From: Chara braunii
Taxonomy: Eukaryota; Streptophyta; Charophyceae; Charales; Characeae
DNA length: 24,350 nucleotides
Direction: 5' to 3'
NCBI GenBank assembly: GCA_003427395.1
Contig: BFEA01000083.1
Span: 3,560,750-3,585,099, forward strand
Shown: positions 18,358 through 24,350 of the stretch, piece after piece
How the letters are laid out: every line of letters begins with the position of its first letter
Numbering within the stretch: the first letter of the stretch is position 1
Made by a program: the position numbers and the translations under genes
The notes under the pieces: generated by a model
Databases searched by the model: none
The model's input: only the letters and a program-made list of their open reading frames with translations
What the model was told of the DNA's origin: nothing

Positions 18358-21300
18358 CCCTATAAGACCCTTCCAATCTCAAGCAAAACCACCTTTCTCC
18401 CAACCTTCCCCTGATGCAATCCCTTTGTTACAATCTGCCTTCAGACAATCAAGAAAACTGAAACTGCCCTTGCACACGCATTCCTTTACTTAGTCTGGTT
18501 TGTGTCCTGTCAGCCAAACTAAAAGTCAAAGTAGGGATGCATGCTATATACTCGGTCAAAACACAACAGGTAGTATAGGTAGGGGCTATAATCTGGATTT
18601 ATAGGAGGAAAGCAATGGTTACCTGTCAGTTCCCTGCCTCCAGAACTCCTCCCGAGTTCCGGCAGAGCTCCCGCAATCGGTGGGATGACTCCCCACAGAG
18701 TCTTGCTGCGGTCTTACGGGTTGCAATCCCGCCTGCCGCCTTCCTCTCAGAACCAGTGGACTAGACTCAGAGTAAGGAGGGTAGAAAGAGAAAGTTTGTT
18801 AGACTCTCAGATACAAGGAGGGTGCTCTCAGACTCGCACGAGAGGGCCTTGATATCTTGGTACGCCTAAGGGCCCCGCAATGATGGCCGAACAGTAACAG
18901 CTGGCCAACAAGGTCAGAACCACCTGTAGTCAACTCCAGGATAACCCTCCCACTCGCAGCAAAGACCCCTCCCTCCTTCAACAACTCATCCACCTCGCCG
19001 GGCTTCGTGGCTCGGAACGCATTGGCCACAGCTCAATACGCAGACTCTAGGTCCAAACACAGTCTTCTTTGTCTTCGTAGTGAAGCAATGGCAGGGTCTA
19101 GCTGTCCGTGCAGCGGCATATCGTGCATGTAGGCGTCGGCTGTGTAGTCCTTACCCAGCCCTAGTCTGTCCTCCTTTCGGTTGGACCTACCTCTTCTTCT
19201 TCTTGTAGAGTCTGACTAGGTCCCCAAGTTGCAGCGCCGCACCCACTAGTCAGGAGGTCGCTACAACCACTGGAAGATAAGTACAGTGATGGTCTACCAA
19301 CGGGCTACGCTCAACTAGAATACAGGCTGCGTTTCAAATAGACACTCACGCTGGCCCCGGGGAACTTAGTCAACAGTTGTGCCTCATATACAGCAATCCG
19401 TCAACGGCTGATCGCGACCGCAGCACTGTCCGACCGAGCCGTTGCACCTACTCACTCGAGTAGTTGCAAAGCAGCCTGCTTGGCTGGCTGTGAACTGCCC
19501 GCCTGATTTGTTGTGAACAACCCTGCTAATACTCAACTGGCTGCCACAGAGGGACAACAAAAATTCTTGGCGCGATTGCGGACTACAGAGCTGTCGGGTG
19601 CCACATCGCTGTCCCGCCTGTGAAAGAGATTGCGAGCGGCCTCCTCCACTAGTTGGGCGAGCCCGTACTGTCTTACAAGCAGGTCTTCGATCGCTCGTGC
19701 GTAAGACTTCTGCTTTGCCACTGAGCCCCCGTTACCTACGCTGATATAGGGAGGAGCCTGGAGTGTACCCCACACCAAAGCATAGAACTGTACCCTGCTT
19801 CCAACTACTCTTACGCTACCCCTCCTCCGAAGAGTCGGGCAAAACTGATCGAATCTCCTGTCTCCCGATACTATGGGGAATCGTGCGAGCTATCCCAATT
19901 GTGGGAGCTATTCTTGCTCTACTATCCCTCGCTCGCCGCCCCACCGTCTCCGGCCTGTCCTTCTCCCATTACGACCGGACTGCACCTGGCACGATTTATC
20001 GGCCAGGTTCGTTCCACTTTTTCTATTACCCGGTCGCCTCTACTCTCTCCCTAAAGATCGTTAGGACGAGCCTAAGCCACTATGAACCTACCCCTACATC
20101 ACGGTCAAGTGCTTCCAAAGTCTTGGTCATTTTACCCCGGCGCAGCCTATCCATCATTTAACTCCTAACTTACCAACCATGTGCTCAAACTAACATTACC
20201 ATCGTATTCGCCCTATGCCGGAACTCCCAAACGACATCCTCTCGCGCTCGATTCCGTTGAGGAACGGGATTCTTTCCGCTACTCTCCTCCATATCTCAGC
20301 GCACCCACTTCTCTTACTTACTCTTACTACAGTAACTTTCTTGCTACTTTGACTTCATCATCTAACTCGCATCACTCAAGAACCCCAGTACTGTGTCTTT
20401 CCTTGCCTGATTCTGTTGAGAATCGGGCAAGACATGCTCGTTTCTCTCCTTTTCTTTCCCCCGTCCGCCATACCTCCACGCACCATATTCCTTGCTAACC
20501 CCTCATTTTACTAACCTATAGCTAAAACTAATTCCACCACTGTACTCGCCCCATGCTAAAACCCCAATCCACTACCTTCCCCCACTCATTTCATCAAGGA
20601 TGAGCGAGGCGGGCACTTCCAACATCTGCCATAGCCACTCTCCTTCGCCTCTACCTCCAAATGCACCCGGACGCGTTCCCCGTCCAAATACATCTGCCCG
20701 TTTTTGCCCCTCCGCCCTGCCTCGTCCTGCTGGCGCCCGTCGTCACTCTGCCTCGCTGCAGTGCTCAGCTGCTCCGCCCGTTGCTGCGCATCGCTGCCTC
20801 AATCCCCGTCACTCTGCTCCTCCCTGCTGCGCATGCACCCGGCATCCGACACTGTCCCGGTTCACCTTTCCACCATCTGCCTACTCCGACCCGTCGTAGT
20901 ACAACGCCATCCGGCCTTGGCCCGCTGCCCGGCACAGTGCTCCCCGACCTGCCCTTCTTTGCTGCGCTCCGCCCCCTGCCAGCCTTTTGCCTTCACTCGC
21001 TGGCTCCACTGCCGGCCTCTCCCATTGCTGCTCCTTCGCGTGCACCTTGCCCAATCCGCGTTTAGGTTCATTCCCACTTGTTCTCTGCTCCCTGATGCCA
21101 CCGTACCCTTGCGCTAGCCGCTGCCGCAGCGCCAGTTTGCTCAGCTGCCTCAACACTCCCGCTCCTTCTTGCCTTCACTTGGCCACCCGCTGCTAATCTA
21201 TTTGGCCCGCGGTTGCCCGGTGCCGCTATTTATTCATTCGCGACTGCCCGGTGCCGCCCGGCCAAACCCACGCTCATCACCCACTGGTGTCCATAGGAGG

Positions 21301-22250
21301 AGGGGACCGGAGGGGAGGCACAACAACTGACCCATTGGAAAAACCCGGGCCTGATGCTGCTTGCTGACCCCTATTCGGTACCACCTCTGATGGCCAGCCC
21401 ATACACCGGCAGCGGTCACAACGCGCCCTACCTGCAGCCCCTTCTGCCTTGGTGCGCTCGCCCGGCCTTCGTCACGGCCCATCGGCCCTCGAGGCCCAAC
21501 GGGCAACCCATACTTCAACTCGACTCTTCAACTGTGGTCAGCGGATGATGCACCCGCGGCAGCCCCCACCACTCAGGTTTCTTCCGCCTCGCGGGCTAAT
21601 CACCCACCGCCTCGCATCCATGTGAAACTCCTCGGTCCCTATTTCGGATTGGGTGGGATAGAGGAACTTTGCCAGCATCCCAAACATGCGAGTACCCAAC
21701 GCAGACCTGTTTTTTCCACAGTTCTAAGGTGCACCAGCTAAACCTGACCTGTCGGTCTTTATCGCAGGTCTCGGAACTGAAACAAAACTGGGAATAAAAA
21801 TGAAAATAAGACAAATCATCAAAAACAGGAAATGAGGCCGGGGCCGTTGCGTCGCCTACCCCCGACGCCGTAGGCTTCTAGAATCGCACCTTGCCGTCGG
21901 CACTCCACGCCCGCCAAACTCTCGCACCCACCGCACGGAGGCCTGGTGCGCTTTCTATTTCCCGCACACTCCGTTCACCCCATAGAAGTCGCGTCGTAGT
22001 CGTTAATCAAGAATAAAATTTTGGCCGGCTATCACGCCGACTCTTTAATCATTAGCAACAAAAAAAAGAGAATCACACGCGCCTCAAATCCGCGCGCCCA
22101 CACACTCCTTATTCTAGTCAACCACCCAACCAGCATAGACCACAGGCGCAACCGCGCCTCGCGCGGTATACTTAAACTTTGAACTTAACCTATTTTCTTT
22201 CACTTGCAAAAACCAGGGTGGATACCCTTGTAAGGGTAGTCGCACCGACA
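18358..22250. other. Pyrimidine-rich right half of element C, no recognisable gene
   Basis: About 3.9 kb are rich in C and T on the + strand. Several long open frames exist on both strands (especially 20600-21120), but they overlap each other, are Pro/Ser/Leu-rich or Arg/Gly-rich as expected from composition, and match no family I know. Visible structure: a TTCTTC tract near 19190, the hairpin CTTGCCTGATTCT/AGAATCGGGCAAG with loop GTTG (20402-20431) and a diverged relative near 20247, degenerate ~330-bp repeats (about 20166 and 20496), the word TGCCCGGTGCCGC twice (about 21208 and 21245), and a terminal hairpin TACCCTT/AAGGGTA (22223-22238). Confidence 0.6.
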
Positions 22251-22254
22251 CCAG
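22251..22254. other. Probable target-site duplication, right copy (element C in B)
   Basis: CCAG directly follows the CGACA end of element C and matches CCGG at 15000-15003 at three of four bases. Reading frame continuity across the two outer edges supports this border. Confidence 0.65.
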
Positions 22255-22837
22255 TACCAGGGAGTTCGCGATACAGCATGAGAAAGAACTAGCAGCTGTT
22301 GTTGGAAACCTCAGGGAGGCCCAGCACCGCATGATAGAACAGGCTAATAAGCACCGTCGCCGGTCGCAGTTTTAGGTAGGCGACCTGGTCTGGGTCAAGT
22401 CTAAAGAGTTCGTACCTGAGGAGAACATCTCGCAAAAGTTACTGCCTGCATATAGAGGACCGTGGCCGGTTCTAGAAGTCAAGGGCGGAGAGGATGGACC
22501 GGCCTATACTATAGAGACTCCAACACACCTCGACACCTACCCTGTGTTCCATGCTTCAAAGTTGTTGTCGTGTGTCACAAGTCAACAGTTCCCTTCAAAA
22601 AGATTCATGATCCCTCCGGATATGGATGGAAGATATGACATTGACGACATTGTAGATGAAGATGTGTTTAGGACAGGAGGTAGAGGTCGTCCACAGAAAC
22701 AGTATGAAGTCCGGTTTGCTTATCAGGAACCGGAAGACGACCGTCGGTTCACTAGAACGAAACTTCTAGAAACAGCTCCCGACATAGTTAGAGCCTATGA
22801 GCGCGATAAGAAGGGTAAAGGTCCTGCCTTCGACTAA
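22255..22837 (+). pseudogene. pol: Broken pol of element B, second part (integrase C-terminus and chromodomain)
   Basis: It continues the frame left at 15003. It opens TREFAIQHEKELAAVVGN, has an in-frame TAG in RRRSQF*VGDLVWVK (22372-22374), then KLLPAYRGPWPVLEV and the typical Ty3 tail TYPVFHASKLL. The last ~75 residues (DGRYDIDDIVDEDVFR ... QKQYEVRFAYQEPEDD ... TRTKLLETAPDIVRAYE) have the spacing of a chromodomain, but with Phe where many have Trp and no clear TWEP word, as in diverged chromodomains of plant chromoviruses. Such domains steer integration to marked chromatin. The stop is TAA 22835-22837. Confidence 0.9.
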
Positions 22838-22847
22838 GATATTCTTG

Positions 22848-22875
22848 GAGGACCTCGAATTTAGGACGGCGGGAG
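22848..22875 (+). other. Polypurine tract region of element B
   Basis: The 28 bases before the 3' LTR are mostly purine at both ends (GGAGGA at the start, AGGACGGCGGGAG next to the LTR). In LTR elements this tract primes plus-strand synthesis. The last 13 bases are the best candidate. Confidence 0.65.
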
Positions 22876-23706
22876 TGAAACGTTTTTCACCTTTTGCAGT
22901 AGCAGACGCAGATCCCAGGGCTCGATCCCTAGTCCCCGCCTTACCTATGTACAGTACATGTGTCGACCCGTAGAGTTGAACCGACGACCTGTGTCTTTGT
23001 AGCAGTTGATAGGCTATCGTAGGGTCCATAGGTAGCCAGGGTTCGATCTGTAGGTCTGTCGAATAGAAGTCTTAGTGAGTTCCAGAAGTCTTAGCTGTAG
23101 TCCTTCTAGAAGGTCGAGCAAGTGGGCAAGTGGTGGACCAACTGCAGTACGTTCGCAGTACGGTAGCGGTAGGATAGCAGTGAGCCCCTATGTAGTAAGC
23201 GGTGCAGTCCAGTCAATCCCAGTCCGGTCCAGCAAGTACCATGAGGGACTGTCTGCACCATGTGCCGATGGAAAAGGGCAGACCAACGAGCTCCAGAAGT
23301 ATAAATCAAGAGGCAGCGCCCAACCATTCATGCATTCCTGCGTGAGCCATGCGGAAGCGCTGCCACAACGACTTGTGGAAGGAGGTCTGCAGTGAGCCCG
23401 GAGCTGAAGTGGGCGAGAGAGGAGGAGCGTAGCATAGCGATAGGGTAGAGGCGGACACAGCCGCCATAGCTGTAGTTGAGGATTAGTGTGTGTGTGTGTG
23501 TGTTCAGAGAGTCGCGTGTGGGATATCCAGGGTGATTCGGTGTATGCGAACAGTGAGTTGTTTTGGCGCTGAGTCGCCATAGCCATTGAAAGTGAACTCG
23601 TATCTGGGTTGCCATATCTCTGAGTGTTGAGTGGGCGCATGTCGCCAGTTCGCTGCGCTACTGTTTGCTTGCATGAAAAGTGTGAATGAAAGCGAGTCTG
23701 ATTGCA
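22876..23706 (+). repeat. 3' LTR of element B
   Basis: It aligns with 8047-8813 over its whole length, ending GATTGCA like the 5' copy. It contains a 69-base segment (about 23168-23236) absent from the 5' LTR, keeps the TATAAAT box (23300-23306) and a (GT)n tract, and has the intact GCCATAGC (23463) where the 5' copy reads GCCATAAC. It is followed by the CCTC target duplication. Confidence 0.93.
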
Positions 23707-23710
23707 CCTC
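23707..23710. other. Target-site duplication CCTC, right copy (element B in A)
   Basis: It directly follows the CA end of element B's 3' LTR and equals the CCTC at 8043-8046. A four-base duplication is shown here without mismatch. Confidence 0.92.
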
Positions 23711-24025
23711 AAACCTCGCACCTTTCGCTGAGACAGAACAATTCCCATCATGGAGATCTATGCTGCCCCCAACCATGAATGGCCACGTGGACGTCGACGA
23801 TATCCTGGAGCATAGAGACATGCCTGTTCCCAGCCAGCTGGCAGGTGTAGAGCGCCTAAACCTGCAAGAGAATACAGAGTACGGTTCAGGCATTATACGG
23901 ATCCTAAGGAAGATCGATGGTTTACAAGGGAGGAACTTGTCAAGACAACTCCTCAGATCGTGGCCGAGTATGAGAAGAAACTGGCCGAGTATGAGAAGAA
24001 ACTGGAGGGGAAGGCACCAAGATGA
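23711..24025 (+). pseudogene. pol: Broken pol of element A, second part (chromodomain-like tail)
   Basis: This is the continuation of element A's integrase after element B. It reads FAETEQFPSWRSMLPP and MNGHVDVDDILEHRDM, then a frameshift near 23855 to REYRVRFRHYTDPKEDRWFT and EELVKTTPQIVAEYEKK. It parallels the chromodomain tail of element B (IDDIVDEDVF ... YEVRFAYQEPEDDRRFTRTK). Near the end a 21-base tandem duplication (period 21, 23961-24003) repeats AEYEKKL in frame. The stop is TGA 24023-24025. Confidence 0.88.
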
Positions 24026-24045
24026 AGCATCTCAGCGGACTTTCG

Positions 24046-24063
24046 AAGCTAAGGGGGATGGAA
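24046..24063 (+). other. Polypurine tract of element A
   Basis: The purine-rich stretch GAAGCTAAGGGGGATGGAA ends directly at the TG of the 3' LTR. It holds a five-G core (AAGCTAAGGGGGATGG). It is the expected plus-strand primer site. Confidence 0.7.
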
Positions 24064-24350
24064 TGCGAGGAACAAGCCCTCACGGGGCCCTTATCAGACA
24101 AACACATGTTCTGGGCAGAGGATCCCAGCAAACCAAGTGCCCGCCCTAAGTGAAGACGGGTATGAATATTCATTAGAGGCCAAACTCGACATTTTCATAT
24201 ATGGGTACTCAGGCTGTTGCAGTCCGCCGGTTGGCGTGAGCCTCCCTAAGCTGCGTCGTACAGTTGGCCCAGGCCTTGGCAGTTGTGCCTGGGCACATAC
24301 ACACAAAGCAGGGCCGATACATCATGAAGTGGCCACAGGCCTATACTCAG
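24064..24350 (+). repeat. 3' LTR of element A, cut by the window end
   Basis: It starts TGCGAGGAACAAGCCCTCAC like the 5' LTR at 1294 and aligns with it to about 24340, with about 20 substitutions and a few small indels by hand count. About 800 bases of the LTR and the right-hand target duplication lie outside the window. Confidence 0.9.

Larger units (their letters stand above)
15004..22250. mobile_element. Element C: 7.2-kb insertion of unknown class, non-coding, rich in hairpins
   Basis: The ends are TGTCG...CGACA (5-bp inverted repeat with TG...CA as in LTR elements) and a 4-bp duplication flanks it. No protein of any transposon class is recognisable on either strand. I cannot align its first ~700 bases with its last ~700, so LTRs are not shown, although GGGTCGCATTCGACA ending at 15715 resembles the right end GGGTAGTCGCACCGACA. 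The left part is CpG-rich with a TATA-like box, the centre is A/T-rich with tandem repeats and a hairpin array, and the right half is pyrimidine-rich. It could be a large LTR-retrotransposon derivative that lost its coding part, a composite, or a DNA element with TGT...ACA ends and 4-bp duplications (Ginger-like). Strand is undetermined. Confidence 0.75.
8047..23706 (+). mobile_element. Element B: Ty3/gypsy chromovirus nested in element A
   Basis: The two LTRs (767 and 831 bp) have TG...CA ends. A primer binding site follows the 5' LTR, a purine-rich tract precedes the 3' LTR, and a 4-bp duplication CCTC flanks the whole. The internal order is leader, gag, protease, RT, RNase H, integrase, chromodomain-like tail. 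Element C (15004-22250) interrupts the integrase. Without C the element is about 8.4 kb, a normal size. About a dozen substitutions over ~270 compared LTR bases show the insertion is not recent. It is younger than A, since it sits in A and its LTRs differ less. Confidence 0.93.
1294..24350 (+). mobile_element. Element A: Ty3/gypsy chromovirus, interrupted by element B and cut by the window end
   Basis: The parts in order are: 5' LTR 1294-2384, primer binding site, ~1.25-kb leader, gag, pol (protease, RT, RNase H, integrase), element B inserted at 8047-23706, the last part of pol with a chromodomain-like tail, a purine tract, and the start of the 3' LTR at 24064. The first ~290 bases of the two LTRs align with about 20 differences plus small indels by hand count. 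Without B the internal region is about 6.0 kb, somewhat short because of a deletion between protease and RT. All coding parts are broken, so it is a non-autonomous relic. It lies in the intron of the ETO1-like gene in the same orientation. Confidence 0.9.

Noticed and set aside
20600-21120. Overlapping long open frames on both strands in the C-rich part of element C
   Set aside because: They overlap in several frames, have composition-driven sequence (Pro/Ser/Leu/Arg-rich) and match no family; stop-poor composition explains them.

Overview
This window reads as nuclear DNA of a plant or streptophyte alga. It holds one exon of an ETO1/EOL-type TPR gene (602-911) with good splice borders. The rest is almost entirely one very long downstream intron filled with nested retroelements. 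A charophyte such as Chara would fit (huge TE-filled introns, a mixture of moderate GC and AT-rich blocks), but the sequence alone does not fix the genus. I see no bacterial operons, tRNA or rRNA genes, or CRISPR arrays.

The layout is a three-level nest, resolved to the base. Level 1, element A, is a Ty3/gypsy chromovirus: 5' LTR 1294-2384, initiator-Met-type primer binding site 2388-2402, leader, broken gag 3649-5460, broken pol 5461-8046 and 23711-24025, and the start of its 3' LTR at 24064, cut by the window end. Level 2, element B, is a second chromovirus inserted in the 3' part of A's pol. It has LTRs at 8047-8813 and 22876-23706 and is flanked by the 4-bp direct repeat CCTC (8043-8046 and 23707-23710). 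Removing B and one CCTC rejoins A's integrase tail in frame. Level 3, element C (15004-22250), sits inside B's integrase. It has TGTCG...CGACA ends and a decayed 4-bp duplication (CCGG/CCAG). Removing C rejoins B's integrase in frame (...LPPG|TREF...). A and B lie in the same orientation as the host gene.

A and B are dead copies. Both keep recognisable Gag, protease, RT, RNase H, integrase and a chromodomain-like tail, but carry frameshifts, many stop codons and (A) a large in-frame protease-to-RT deletion or (B) a damaged YLDD motif. By hand count the LTRs of A differ more than those of B, which agrees with the nesting order.

Element C is the unusual part. It is about 7.2 kb with no recognisable protein and no LTRs I can align. 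Near its left end is a TATA-like box (15582) followed by a run of perfect hairpins, then three ~122-bp tandem repeats (16750-17115), then an array of eleven hairpins in about 1 kb (17308-18357). These hairpins share one loop family of 19-21 nt, while their stems differ in sequence but keep pairing. The array is interrupted by a 99-bp foldable module between two (AT)n tracts. The right half (18358-22250) is pyrimidine-rich, with more hairpins and degenerate repeats. The covarying hairpin array is the best candidate here for something undescribed.
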